A DNA stretch of 15,542 bases, taken from Lachnospiraceae bacterium UBA3641 (GTDB lineage: Bacteria > Bacillota > Clostridia > Lachnospirales > Lachnospiraceae). Where the stretch lies: the NCBI GenBank assembly GCA_002373875.1, contig DFKQ01000100.1:1-15542 (forward strand), read 5' to 3'. The notes beneath the pieces are model-generated. The model saw nothing but the letters and a program-made list of their open reading frames with translations. It searched no databases and was not told where the DNA came from. The position numbers and the translations under genes are program-made. Each line of letters opens with the position of its first letter. The stretch's first letter is position 1. Shown here in pieces: positions 1-8,446 of this stretch.

Positions 1-2
1 TC

Positions 3-296
3 AGGTTTGCGATCACAGAAGAAAGCTATACATCCAAGGCTGACTTTCTGGCACTTGACCCAATACCTGTATATAATAAAGACGAAGAGACAGGATACAA
101 TTTTTCAGGTAAAAGGATCAAGAGGGGACTGTACAGGCACTATGACGGGACTGTGACCAATGCTGACATCAACGGGGCAGCCAACATCTTAAGGAAAGTA
201 TTCCCAAAGGTGACCCGATGGGATAGGGGCATTGTGGACATGCCCTGTTCTGCAGGATACACGATTCCTGCAGGTTCATGCCGCCTGGCGGCATAA
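3..296 (+). CDS. tnpB: RNA-guided endonuclease TnpB of an IS200/IS605-type element, C-terminal part (5' end outside the window)
   Basis: The third forward frame is open from the window edge to TAA at 294-296 and gives 97 residues. They include ESYTSKADF, FSGKRIKRGLYR and TNADINGAANI. The last is the RuvC-III motif of TnpB, whose Asp (codon 165-167) is the final catalytic residue in the family. TnpB is a nuclease guided by an RNA made from the element's own 3' end. The Cys pairs of the zinc finger that many TnpB proteins carry after YTS are absent here, as in a recognisable subgroup with the RGLYR segment. Only the last quarter of the protein is visible, so intactness of the whole gene cannot be judged. 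The reading frame shows no damage. Confidence 0.9.
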   Translation, partial: RFAITEESYTSKADFLALDPIPVYNKDEETGYNFSGKRIKRGLYRHYDGTVTNADINGAANILRKVFPKVTRWDRGIVDMPCSAGYTIPAGSCRLAA

Positions 297-301
297 CAGA
301 A

Positions 302-335
302 ACCCCTTCCGACGTAGTCGGTGGTGGGTAGTTCA
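302..335 (+). mobile_element. Right end of the IS200/IS605-type element and probable 3' end of its omega/re RNA
   Basis: Just after the tnpB stop lies a subterminal hairpin: CCGAC (309-313), loop GTA, GTCGG (317-321). Outer pairing ACCC (302-305) with GGGT (326-329) adds bulges. It is followed by GGTGGTGGGTAGTTCA (320-335), a tail I associate with right ends of clostridial IS605-type elements. In this superfamily the guide RNA runs from the tnpB 3' region through this hairpin, and the bases just beyond the end act as the guide. The exact boundary (about 335) is inferred from the motif alone, because the left end lies outside the window. Confidence 0.6.
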
Positions 336-372
336 TCAGACTAAAGATGCAGTAGGGGAAAGGGAGAGGCAG

Positions 373-1740
373 ATGGAAAAAAGGGAAAAACTTGGCAGCC
401 GTATGGGCTTTATACTCTTAAGCGCAGGCTGTGCCATAGGACTTGGAAATGTATGGAAGTTCCCGTATATGACGGGGCAGTACGGGGGAGGAGTGTTTCT
501 TATCCTTTATTTCCTCATGCTTATATTGTTCGGTATCCCGGTCATGACCATGGAGTTCGCCATAGGAAGGGCAGCTCAGAAGGCGCCGGTCCGCATGTAT
601 GACGCCCTTGAGCCTGAGGGCAGCAAATGGCATATCCACGGATACGTGGGAATGATAGGATGTATCCTGCTTATGATGTATTATGCAGTGGTGGCCGGCT
701 GGATCGTAAGATATTTCGTGAAGTTTCTGCTGGGTCATTTTGACGGGGCCACTCCCGATATGATAGGTGAGGAATTCGGGGCAATGCTTGCCTCGCCTTC
801 CACCAACATAATCTATCTTGCCATTGTTGTGATAATAAGCTTTTCGGTGTGCGCGATGGGTCTGCAGAACGGACTTGAGAGGATCACCAAATACATGATG
901 GCGGCACTTCTTCTGCTGATGCTTGTTCTTGCCATTAATTCATTTACCTTGCCGGGGAGCCGTGAGGGCCTTAAGTTCTTCCTGCTTCCGGACCTTAACC
1001 GGACTAAGGAGATAGGCTTTTCGAGTGTTGTCATGGGGGCTCTGAACCAGGCCTTCTTCACCCTTAGCATAGGAGAAGGTGCCATGGCAGTGTTCGGAAG
1101 CTATATAGATAAGGACAGGTCCCTTTTGGGAGAGTCAATTAACGTAACGATCCTCGATACTCTTGTGGCGGTTACGGCGGGTCTTATAATGTTCCCTGCC
1201 TGTTTCTCCTACGGGATCGATGTTAATGCGGGGCCTTCCCTGCTCTTTATCACCATGCCCAATGTCTTCGCCAACATGACTCTCGGCAGGGTGTGGGGAA
1301 CGCTCTTTTTCCTTTTCATGGCCTTTGCGGCATTTTCGACTGCCTTCGCCGTTTATGAGAACATTATAGCCAACTTCATGGAATTAACCGGCCTTGGCCG
1401 GAAGAAGACATGCTTTGTCTGCGGCATAGGAATGTTCATCCTGGCACTTCCCTGCGCCCTTGGCTTTAATGTATGGTCCGGCTTTATGCCCTTTGGAGAA
1501 GGTACCGGCGTCCTTGATCTTGAGGATTTCATCGTATCCAATCTCCTTCTCCCCACAGGCGCCATCATCTATGTGTTATTCTGTACCGTAAGGTACGGAT
1601 GGGGCTGGGATAAATTCATCGGGGAGGCCAATCAGGGCGAGGGTGTTAAGATGCCGGAATGGCTTAAGAATTACATGAAGTATTTCGTTCCTCTTGTACT
1701 TCTGCTTATTCTTATTGCCGGTCTTAAGGATTTCTTCTGA
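373..1740 (+). CDS. Sodium-dependent transporter of the neurotransmitter:sodium symporter (NSS) family
   Basis: A 455-residue polytopic membrane protein of LeuT/MhsT type. It begins MEKREKLGSRMGFILLSAGC and continues AIGLGNVWKFPYMTGQYGGG, the family's TM1 signature, where the unwound helix binds sodium and substrate. About 11-12 hydrophobic segments follow, as in bacterial NSS transporters, which usually take up amino acids with sodium. The substrate cannot be read from sequence. The start at 373 is chosen because an AGGGAGAGG ribosome site (361-369) precedes it and family homology begins there. The frame stays open upstream to 232, but that part only reads the insertion-element end out of frame. 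The gene begins about 38 bases after the element's end, and no promoter is visible between them. Confidence 0.92.
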   Translation: MEKREKLGSRMGFILLSAGCAIGLGNVWKFPYMTGQYGGGVFLILYFLMLILFGIPVMTMEFAIGRAAQKAPVRMYDALEPEGSKWHIHGYVGMIGCILLMMYYAVVAGWIVRYFVKFLLGHFDGATPDMIGEEFGAMLASPSTNIIYLAIVVIISFSVCAMGLQNGLERITKYMMAALLLLMLVLAINSFTLPGSREGLKFFLLPDLNRTKEIGFSSVVMGALNQAFFTLSIGEGAMAVFGSYIDKDRSLLGESINVTILDTLVAVTAGLIMFPACFSYGIDVNAGPSLLFITMPNVFANMTLGRVWGTLFFLFMAFAAFSTAFAVYENIIANFMELTGLGRKKTCFVCGIGMFILALPCALGFNVWSGFMPFGEGTGVLDLEDFIVSNLLLPTGAIIYVLFCTVRYGWGWDKFIGEANQGEGVKMPEWLKNYMKYFVPLVLLLILIAGLKDFF

Positions 1741-1755
1741 AAATAATGAACACGG

Positions 1756-1810
1756 GTGTGCCGTGGGGACGGTTCTTCGACGCGAAGACAGTCCTTTGGG
1801 ATTGGCACAC
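1756..1810. repeat. REP-like imperfect palindrome, GTGTGCC-arm type
   Basis: Outer arms GTGTGCC (1756-1762) and GGCACAC (1804-1810) are perfectly complementary. Inside are GGAC (1767-1770) with GTCC (1791-1794), and TCTTCG (1774-1779) with CGAAGA (1783-1788) around a three-base loop. The core GTGGGGACGGTTC matches the cores of the repeats at 8444 and 11154. It fills nearly all the gap between the transporter stop (1740) and the next start (1826). It has no T-tract, so it may act as an RNA-stabilising hairpin more than as a terminator. Confidence 0.75.
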
Positions 1811-1825
1811 AGGGATTTGAAAAAT

Positions 1826-2929
1826 ATGAATTTCTGGATAATTATCTTCTTTATAACAATAATCGCTTCCCTGGCGGGTCTTGTCTACCTGACATGGGCC
1901 GTCAGGCAGTATGCCTTTATTATGAAGCTTGCAAGGGATGATAAGAGGATCGCCACCCTTATTTCCTTTGTTCTTATAGCTCTTGTTTTCTGTATCTTTT
2001 TGAAAGTCATGTCCATGACCAACGCCATTGTGGTCCTTCTGTTTGCCATTTTTTTCAGGCTTCTGTTCGGCCTTATCTTCAGGATCGTTAAGATATTTCA
2101 TAAGGAACCCTTTAAGACCTACTGGCAGGGGAACCTTGCTTTTCTTGCCTGCGCGGTATACCTTATCGCCGGCTATATCATCTGCCACCATGTCGTGATC
2201 ACGACGTATGATCTTAACACGGATAAGGATATCGGGAAGCTCAAGGTCGCCATGTTCGCGGATTCCCACCTTGGAACCACCTTCGATGCGGACGGGTTTG
2301 CCGACCGCCTTAATGATATGATGAAGCAGTCGCCTGATATAGTGCTTCTGGTGGGTGATTTTGTTGATGACGGGACGAAGAAATCCGAGATGATAAAGGC
2401 CTGTGAGGCCATGGGTAAGCTTACTCCAAGATACGGTATATGGTATGTTTTCGGCAACCATGACAGGGGTTATTACAGGGGAGAAGAGGAAGACTTTGAC
2501 GGTGATGACCTTGTAAGCGAACTTGAGAAGAATCACGTGCACGTCCTTGTGGATGAGGCCGAGCTCATAGATGACCGCTTCTACCTTATCGGAAGGGAGG
2601 ATGCCGACAGGGCGGGCCGCATGGATATCGGTGATCTTGTAAACGGTCTTGACCCCGACAAATATATGATAGTCATGGACCATCAGCCGACGGATTACGA
2701 TAACGAAGCCGCGGCCGGAGCGGACCTGGTTGTGTCCGGACATACTCACGGGGGACAGGTATTTCCGGTCACCTATGTGGGTGAGTGGTTTGACATAAAC
2801 GACAATACCTACGGGTATGAGAGACGGGGCAATACTGACTTTGTCATAACATCAGGCATATCCGACTGGGAGATCCTCTTTAAAACAGGGACAAAAGCCG
2901 AGTACGTGATCTTGAACATTTCTAAGTGA
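1826..2929 (+). CDS. Membrane-anchored metallophosphoesterase (calcineurin-like)
   Basis: 367 residues. Four hydrophobic segments come first (about 1-23, 45-62, 66-88, 104-124). A calcineurin-like phosphoesterase domain follows from about residue 139 to the end. All metal-binding motifs are present: D146-x-H148, G177-D178, G210-N-H-D213, H286 and G305-H-T-H308. This is the plan of YkuE/YaeI-type enzymes, some of which act on lipid or nucleotide phosphates at the membrane; the substrate here is unknown. The start at 1826 is preferred over 1694 because the 5' extension reads the repeat at 1756-1810 and overlaps the transporter, while family-like membrane sequence begins at MNFWIIIFF. Its ribosome site is weak (AGGG, 1811-1814). 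The stop TGA is the first triplet of the next repeat. Confidence 0.88.
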   Translation: MNFWIIIFFITIIASLAGLVYLTWAVRQYAFIMKLARDDKRIATLISFVLIALVFCIFLKVMSMTNAIVVLLFAIFFRLLFGLIFRIVKIFHKEPFKTYWQGNLAFLACAVYLIAGYIICHHVVITTYDLNTDKDIGKLKVAMFADSHLGTTFDADGFADRLNDMMKQSPDIVLLVGDFVDDGTKKSEMIKACEAMGKLTPRYGIWYVFGNHDRGYYRGEEEDFDGDDLVSELEKNHVHVLVDEAELIDDRFYLIGREDADRAGRMDIGDLVNGLDPDKYMIVMDHQPTDYDNEAAAGADLVVSGHTHGGQVFPVTYVGEWFDINDNTYGYERRGNTDFVITSGISDWEILFKTGTKAEYVILNISK

Positions 2930-2956
2930 AACAGGGAGACGATCCCCTGTATCGCA
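2927..2956. repeat. Degenerate REP-like palindrome at the phosphoesterase stop codon
   Basis: TGAAACAGGG (2927-2936) starts with the stop codon of the upstream gene. ACAGGG (2931-2936) pairs with CCCTGT (2945-2950). The TGAAACAGGG..GA start matches the repeat at 11154, while the 3' arm has drifted (TATCGCA where GTTTCA is expected). No T-tract follows. Confidence 0.55.
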
Positions 2957-2986
2957 CGTATCACTGCATTTGGCAGAAACATGACG

Positions 2987-3015
2987 TATACATGATAAGC
3001 CCTCATTAGTATAAT
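2987..3015 (+). promoter_or_regulatory. Probable sigma-A-type promoter of the surface-protein/LuxR operon
   Basis: TATACA (2987-2992) lies 17 bases before TATAAT (3010-3015). The -10 box is perfect and the -35 box matches TTGACA at four of six positions. Transcription would start near 3022, about 47 bases before the chosen start codon at 3069. Confidence 0.55.
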
Positions 3016-3024
3016 ATTTATGCC

Positions 3025-3050
3025 CATATGTGACATTTGGGTCAAATATG
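3025..3050. promoter_or_regulatory. Operator-like dyad just downstream of the surface-protein promoter
   Basis: CATATGTGAC (3025-3034) and GTCAAATATG (3041-3050) are inverted copies with one mismatch and a six-base centre. The dyad lies immediately after the predicted transcription start and before the ribosome site. Its 26-base symmetry and position suit a dimeric repressor or a short leader hairpin. No regulator is identified by sequence; the LuxR protein of the same operon is one candidate. Confidence 0.45.
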
Positions 3051-3068
3051 AGAAAGCGAGGGAAAGAT

Positions 3069-6000
3069 ATGAAAAGGATTTCTGGAATAATGAGTATCGT
3101 CCTGGCAGCGGCGATGGTTATGACAGCGGTACCGCTTAAGGTCAGGGCAGACATCAGCGATTCACTCCCGGATACAAATGTGCCTTCAGATGAGCTTATT
3201 GCTCCGGAAGAAGTCATTGTTACTGATGAACCTGTCGGGGAGGCCCTCGTAGCAGATGGGGATCCTGAACTGAGTGCGGATTATTTCGTGACCGGCGGCG
3301 ATTACACATATATAGGGGCCGGGATGCGTGATTCGGTAAACCCGGATTACAAGAGCCTGTTTACTGCCATTTATAACGATAAACTTATTGAAGAGCGGGG
3401 TGGCCGCTTTTATACAGGCGAAGAAGTGGTATCCCTTGAGGGAAAGTCGGGAACCGGTTCGGAGCTGACTGTTAAGGATGTGGCCGGCACTGAAATACCG
3501 ACCGAGTCGGTCGATAAAGGTAAAAAGCTCCTCTATACGGTTAATAACCTTCCGGCCGAGTTCGCAGAAGGTTTTACCTGGTCATATAAGAAGACCGACA
3601 AGGAGACAGAGCGCGATATCAGTGTAACCCCGGAGGATCTGAATAATAAGAAACTGTACGCCTGGGAATACCAGGTAAGAGCTGACGGAATGTATGAAAG
3701 AGTATCCGTTCAGGAGCTTGCTTATTCCGGGATCGGAAGCTACAGTGCCGGGAGTTGGTCGGTGCAGGGTCAGGTATGCATAGATACATCGAAGCTTGTA
3801 AGCCTCGATAATCCGGTTGCGGTAATAGCTTTCCTCTATGATGCTTCCACAGATGAGTCGTTATTTGGCAGAACATGGTGGAGCTATTATGATACGACCG
3901 CAGAAGGGGTGGATTTCTTTGACCATGCTTTTGCGGCGCTGGATGATGCTGAGGAAAAGTCAGGCAGATATACAGAACCCGGTTCATCATATTACAATGA
4001 GAGTGACGGGACAGGCAATGCTTACTATCTTGATGAGATATTCTCTTTAGACCGTATGGGAACTTTTTCCATCGCACCCTACAGGTTTGCAAGGAACGAC
4101 AGCACGGGGATCGTGACTCTGTTCGGAATGCCGGGAACCGGATACGGGAATTACAATATAGAATATCAGCTTAAGCAGTCTCTTATTGATGCAACGAACG
4201 GGTACAGGTTCCGTAAGGACGGCGAAGTCCAAAGAGAGCATTATTATCTGAATGAATGGGTGATCCCCGCAAAATGGACGGATCCTACCACGGGAAAGGA
4301 ATACAGCGTTAAGCTGGGGGCAAATAATAAGGAAGAGATAGAATTATCTGAGGCCGGCTCGGAAGCTGACTTTCATATGGTGGATACAAGGAACCTCTCC
4401 CATCGAAAATACCCCGATATGGCAACAGACGTAATGATCAGTGCGGGGGTACTCTTCCCGGATGACTGTTCGTATCTTTTGACAACCACATCGTATCCCC
4501 TTGAGCAGATATACCGTGTAAAAAGCATTACCGTTGAAGGCAGTGCAGGATCGGCCGGCGGTAACATTACCGACATGACCGGAATGTTTTACGGAAATCA
4601 GGTTAATCAGGGAGACTATGCCCACACCAAAGTGGAGTCATTAAACATAGCTGCCCTTAACACAGGCAAAGTCACAAGCATGCGAGGTATGTTTTATGGG
4701 CAGAATATAACCGGAAACCTTGATGTATCTACCTTAAATACAGCTAGTGTTAAGGATTTCTCATACATGTTTTATGAGCTCATATGTGCAAACACAGATC
4801 CGGATGTCTCCAAATTCAACACATCTTCGGCAGAGAACATGTCTTCGATGTTCGCAGCCGACGGTTCATGGACAACAGACAAGTCTAAAGGCGGTACGTG
4901 CGCCCTTGGTGACTTTGAAGTACTTGACCTTGGAAATTTTGATTTTGGCAAAGTCACTAAAATGACTGATATGTTCGCAAATAACTATAAGCTTGAAAAG
5001 GTGATCTTCCCGAGTGATATAAATACTTCAAAGGTTACGGACATGAGCGGAATGTTCATGAGCTGTCCGGTACTTAAGGAAGTTACAAATCTTAATAAAT
5101 TCAACACATCCAATGTAACGGATATGGCGCAGATGTTCGGCAGATACTATTCGCGGCGGAATATTGAGACGATCGGCGGTGAAGAGGGATTTGAACACTC
5201 AGAGAGGTTTTCGTTCGCCGGAAAAGCAAGCGAAAGTGCCGGGCCGGCCTTTACGACACTGGATCTTTCTAATTTTGACACATCAAAGGTAACGGATATG
5301 TCGGGAATGTTCGATCTTCCAAACCTGACGCGGCTTACCTTCGGAACCGGGTTTGACACTTCTAAGGTTAAGTACATGGAGCGCATGTTTAACCTGCCCT
5401 CGTTAGAGTCGCTTGATATAAGCGGGTTTGATACCGGAAGTCTTGTATTTGCAAGGCATATGTTCGAACTGGGACATGCCGTTTCAGTGAAGCTTGACGG
5501 TCTTAACCTGTCAGGGCTTAACAGTGAGCAGGCTTCGGACAGGTTGTTTAATTTCCCGGTGCTGAGGGAACTTGATCTGACGAAAGTTTCATTCGGTTCA
5601 AATACAAATGCGCTTACGACATTCAGCATCGCATATTTTGACGGCGCCGAATACGATAACCTGTGCGAAGGATGTATGGGGCTTACCAGCCTGAAACTTC
5701 CTGCGGGACTGCCTGAGTTTGCAAACGCCGCAAGGCTTCCGTACGAAATGAAGGACGGGACCATTACATACACTCAAATATCAGGCGGCAATATCGCCGC
5801 ATTTAATCTGACTGCAGGCGGAGCAGAGCCTGAAGGAGTCATGTTTGACGGAGGTCTCCCTTCATTTGATTTGTTTGAACATGAAACAATTAAGGTATGG
5901 GCTCATGTATATCCATATAATGCCGATCAGAGCCTTATATGGAGCGTTAAGGATGCAGGTATAGCGTCGGTGGATCAGACCGGGTTTGTTACGGGACTGA

Positions 6001-7046
6001 AACAGGGAACTACGGAACTTACGATAAAATCAGGAAAAAACAATGATCTTACCCAAACAGCAACAATATATGTATACAAAAATGAGTCGGATATCCCGAC
6101 ACCCGCACCTGCACCCACACCTATGATAAAGGGTAAATACCTGCTTACAGTGGGAGAGGGCGGTAACTGCACGATAACACTTGGCGCGGAGTCATATCCC
6201 TATGCCAATGCTGCGATCAAGCCCTCCGTTACGGTTAAGGCAAGCATTGTAAACTCCGAAGGCGTGGCTGAAGAAAGGACACTTATTCAGGGTAAGGACT
6301 TTACGGTGTCGTATAAGAATAACAAGGCCGTTGCAGGTATCAACGCAGTTAAGAAGTCCGGTAAAGATGCGGCCCCGCAGGTAATTGTAAAGGGCAAGGG
6401 GAAATACCTGATAGGCAGTGCAAAGAACCCCGGCGTCATCAGGAAGTTCGAGATAACCAAACGTGATATAGGAAGCCTTACTCTGACATTGTCAGATGTT
6501 GCATACAATAAGGCTCCGAACAGATATAAGAAGACCGGGATCAGATTCTTTGACGATACCTACAGGGATATGAAGCTTAAGGCAGGAAAGGATTACACGG
6601 CCGTATATACTACATCAGGAGGAAGTGACATTCCGGCTGCGGGAGAAACGGTAACGGTAACGCTTACGGCAGCGGAAAACAGTTCCAATTATACCGGAAG
6701 CATAAGCGGAACCTACAGGATAACAGATAAGACATATACCGCTATATCCAAGGCCAAAGTCATCATAAACCCAAATGAAAAGGGAAAAACGGAACCGTGC
6801 AGGTATACCGGGAGTCAGATACGTCCCGGAGAAGCCGGGCAGCCTGTACTTAAACTGACGGTCGGAAGCGGCAGGAATCTTAAAGAACTTACCATTAATC
6901 CGGACAGTGAGGAGACGGAAACAGGTGATTATTCGATAATCGGGTATTACAATAATATAAATCCCGGAAAAAATGCAGTGATCCTTATAAGGGGAACCGG
7001 GAAATACTGTGGCGTAAGGGCGGTAAAGTTTAAGATCGTAAAATGA
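3069..7046 (+). CDS. Large secreted surface protein with DUF285 (BspA-like) repeats, a Big2 domain and C-terminal Ig-like repeats
   Basis: 1325 residues from the chosen start. It begins with a signal peptide (MKRISGIMSIVL..., likely cleaved after VRA near residue 27) and an unrecognised acidic N-terminal half. From about residue 498 to 800 there are ten DUF285 repeats of the form T-S-K-V-T-D-M-S-G-M-F, the bacterial BspA-like leucine-rich family found on surface adhesins. A Big2 Ig-like domain (about 916-1005, WSVKDAGIASVDQTGFVTGLKQG) follows. After a Pro-rich linker (TPAPAPTP) come two to three divergent Ig-like modules with KGKGKY and SYKNNKAVAG type motifs, common at the C-terminus of Lachnospiraceae surface proteins. 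No LPxTG, SLH or membrane anchor is visible, so attachment to the wall is unexplained. The start at 3069 has GAGGG six bases upstream; in-frame starts at 3030 and 3048 lack a site. The stop overlaps the next start (ATGA). Confidence 0.85.
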   Translation: MKRISGIMSIVLAAAMVMTAVPLKVRADISDSLPDTNVPSDELIAPEEVIVTDEPVGEALVADGDPELSADYFVTGGDYTYIGAGMRDSVNPDYKSLFTAIYNDKLIEERGGRFYTGEEVVSLEGKSGTGSELTVKDVAGTEIPTESVDKGKKLLYTVNNLPAEFAEGFTWSYKKTDKETERDISVTPEDLNNKKLYAWEYQVRADGMYERVSVQELAYSGIGSYSAGSWSVQGQVCIDTSKLVSLDNPVAVIAFLYDASTDESLFGRTWWSYYDTTAEGVDFFDHAFAALDDAEEKSGRYTEPGSSYYNESDGTGNAYYLDEIFSLDRMGTFSIAPYRFARNDSTGIVTLFGMPGTGYGNYNIEYQLKQSLIDATNGYRFRKDGEVQREHYYLNEWVIPAKWTDPTTGKEYSVKLGANNKEEIELSEAGSEADFHMVDTRNLSHRKYPDMATDVMISAGVLFPDDCSYLLTTTSYPLEQIYRVKSITVEGSAGSAGGNITDMTGMFYGNQVNQGDYAHTKVESLNIAALNTGKVTSMRGMFYGQNITGNLDVSTLNTASVKDFSYMFYELICANTDPDVSKFNTSSAENMSSMFAADGSWTTDKSKGGTCALGDFEVLDLGNFDFGKVTKMTDMFANNYKLEKVIFPSDINTSKVTDMSGMFMSCPVLKEVTNLNKFNTSNVTDMAQMFGRYYSRRNIETIGGEEGFEHSERFSFAGKASESAGPAFTTLDLSNFDTSKVTDMSGMFDLPNLTRLTFGTGFDTSKVKYMERMFNLPSLESLDISGFDTGSLVFARHMFELGHAVSVKLDGLNLSGLNSEQASDRLFNFPVLRELDLTKVSFGSNTNALTTFSIAYFDGAEYDNLCEGCMGLTSLKLPAGLPEFANAARLPYEMKDGTITYTQISGGNIAAFNLTAGGAEPEGVMFDGGLPSFDLFEHETIKVWAHVYPYNADQSLIWSVKDAGIASVDQTGFVTGLKQGTTELTIKSGKNNDLTQTATIYVYKNESDIPTPAPAPTPMIKGKYLLTVGEGGNCTITLGAESYPYANAAIKPSVTVKASIVNSEGVAEERTLIQGKDFTVSYKNNKAVAGINAVKKSGKDAAPQVIVKGKGKYLIGSAKNPGVIRKFEITKRDIGSLTLTLSDVAYNKAPNRYKKTGIRFFDDTYRDMKLKAGKDYTAVYTTSGGSDIPAAGETVTVTLTAAENSSNYTGSISGTYRITDKTYTAISKAKVIINPNEKGKTEPCRYTGSQIRPGEAGQPVLKLTVGSGRNLKELTINPDSEETETGDYSIIGYYNNINPGKNAVILIRGTGKYCGVRAVKFKIVK

Positions 7047-8446
7047 GAATAAGCAAAAAAGACATATTTTATACAACCTTATTTACCGTATTTCTTCTGG
7101 CTTTTGTTGTTGTGATCTCGGTCACTGACAGCTATGTGAAGACATATTATGTGGGCGGGGACATAATGTTTATGCGTTATGTCCCCGGAATATTGCGGAT
7201 ACTGGGCTTTATAAGCTTCTACGTAAGCCGGCATTTCCTGGAAGGTGAAAGGATCCGCAAGATCACGCTTATCATAGCGGGCACGGTTTATCTGGCTTCG
7301 ACGATCCCGCTGGTAATCCTTCCCTTCAATTTATATATGATGATACCCGTGCTTACTCTTTCGCTTGCAATCGGTCACCTGGGCGGACTGGTTTACTACT
7401 GCATGTCCCTGGCATTCGCCGTCAGCGGTCACAAGGGGAAAGTCATAGGCGCAGCGAGCTCTGTATCCATCCTTATGCAGTATCTTTTGACAGGATATAT
7501 GACATCTGCCGTTAAACTGGTCTTTTCCCTGTGCCTTTTTCTTCTGATAATATATATGTCAATAATGCCGCCGGCTGATTATGTCCTTGAGGATGCGCTG
7601 CCTTATGCTGTCGGAAGTGAGGCATTTGAACATAAGGTAAATCGTCAGCTTATACTGATCATATCAATTGTACTGATATGCACGCTTCTTGCCTGCCGCA
7701 CCGATATTGCCTTTGCATCTTTGTCTTATGAGGGGAATATAAACATCTATTCATATCCAAGGCTGTTTATGATCGCCGGATATCTTACAATGGGATATGT
7801 AGCCGATCTGAAGGATCACAGGATATTTAACAAGGTATTTTTCGCTTTTGTTCTTCTGTCCGCCGTACTGACAGTAATGCCGTCGGCAAAAAGCGGATAT
7901 ACCTTCTTTCTGAGCATATATTACCTGTACATATCGATCTACATCTTCTTCTATACATACGGCTTTATTTCAATAGCACCAAGGACCGGGAAACCGGAGT
8001 TGTGGGCGTCTGTCGGCCGGCCTTTATCTGATCTTTTTACTGCCGTAATATCTGTTATCATGATCCGCATGGGAACGGATGATGCAGGTTCAACGCCGTT
8101 TTTCTTTACCCTGTACTATGTTTTGCTCTTAATCGTGTTATATATGCTGATGTCCTTTATAAATACAGACCCAAACCTGTCGGAAGCAGGAGCGGGTGAG
8201 GATGCGTATGGTGATACGGATACGGGAGCGGTATTGTCAATGGATGAATGGCTTGACAATTATCCGCTCACACCAAGGGAACGCGATGTTGCGCTTCTTT
8301 TGATAGAATCAGACGCCCCTATCAAGGCGATAGCGGCAGAACTTGGCATATCCGAGCGCTCGGTGTACAGGTTCGCCGCATCCATATACGAAAAAACCGG
8401 TGCCGACAACCGCACGGGTCTTGTTAAAAAATTCATTTCGAAATGA
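7043..8446 (+). CDS. Polytopic membrane protein with a C-terminal LuxR-type DNA-binding domain
   Basis: 467 residues. Roughly 375 N-terminal residues form about ten to twelve hydrophobic helices resembling an MFS-like fold. A short acidic linker (AGAGEDAYGDTDTG) leads to a LuxR helix-turn-helix at about 409-467: LTPRERDVALLL, then IKAIAAELGISERSVYRF and a conserved GADNRTGLVKKF end. Such one-component membrane LuxR regulators are known in gut Clostridia and Eggerthellaceae, where several are thought to sense small molecules. Its ATG overlaps the stop of the surface-protein gene by four bases (ATGA), so translation is probably coupled and the two proteins probably act together. No strong ribosome site precedes it, which fits coupling. 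Its stop codon lies in the repeat at 8444-8471. Confidence 0.85.
   Translation: MRISKKDIFYTTLFTVFLLAFVVVISVTDSYVKTYYVGGDIMFMRYVPGILRILGFISFYVSRHFLEGERIRKITLIIAGTVYLASTIPLVILPFNLYMMIPVLTLSLAIGHLGGLVYYCMSLAFAVSGHKGKVIGAASSVSILMQYLLTGYMTSAVKLVFSLCLFLLIIYMSIMPPADYVLEDALPYAVGSEAFEHKVNRQLILIISIVLICTLLACRTDIAFASLSYEGNINIYSYPRLFMIAGYLTMGYVADLKDHRIFNKVFFAFVLLSAVLTVMPSAKSGYTFFLSIYYLYISIYIFFYTYGFISIAPRTGKPELWASVGRPLSDLFTAVISVIMIRMGTDDAGSTPFFFTLYYVLLLIVLYMLMSFINTDPNLSEAGAGEDAYGDTDTGAVLSMDEWLDNYPLTPRERDVALLLIESDAPIKAIAAELGISERSVYRFAASIYEKTGADNRTGLVKKFISK

Noticed and set aside
232..372. N-terminal extension of the transporter frame
   Set aside because: It translates the tnpB end and the element's right end in another frame. 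A good ribosome site and the family start both lie at 373.
1724..2749. Long minus-strand open frame of 341 codons
   Set aside because: It lies antisense to the phosphoesterase, whose metal motifs are complete. Its translation has no recognisable domain, and it has no ribosome site. It is a shadow of codon bias.
4560..5480. Possible DNA tandem repeat or CRISPR-like array in the surface protein gene
   Set aside because: The periodicity is at protein level (DUF285 units of uneven spacing), and the DNA copies are too divergent for an array.
5147..5773. Minus-strand open frame of 208 codons inside the surface protein gene
   Set aside because: It is Ser/Pro/Asn-rich shadow translation opposite the DUF285 repeats, with no start signal.
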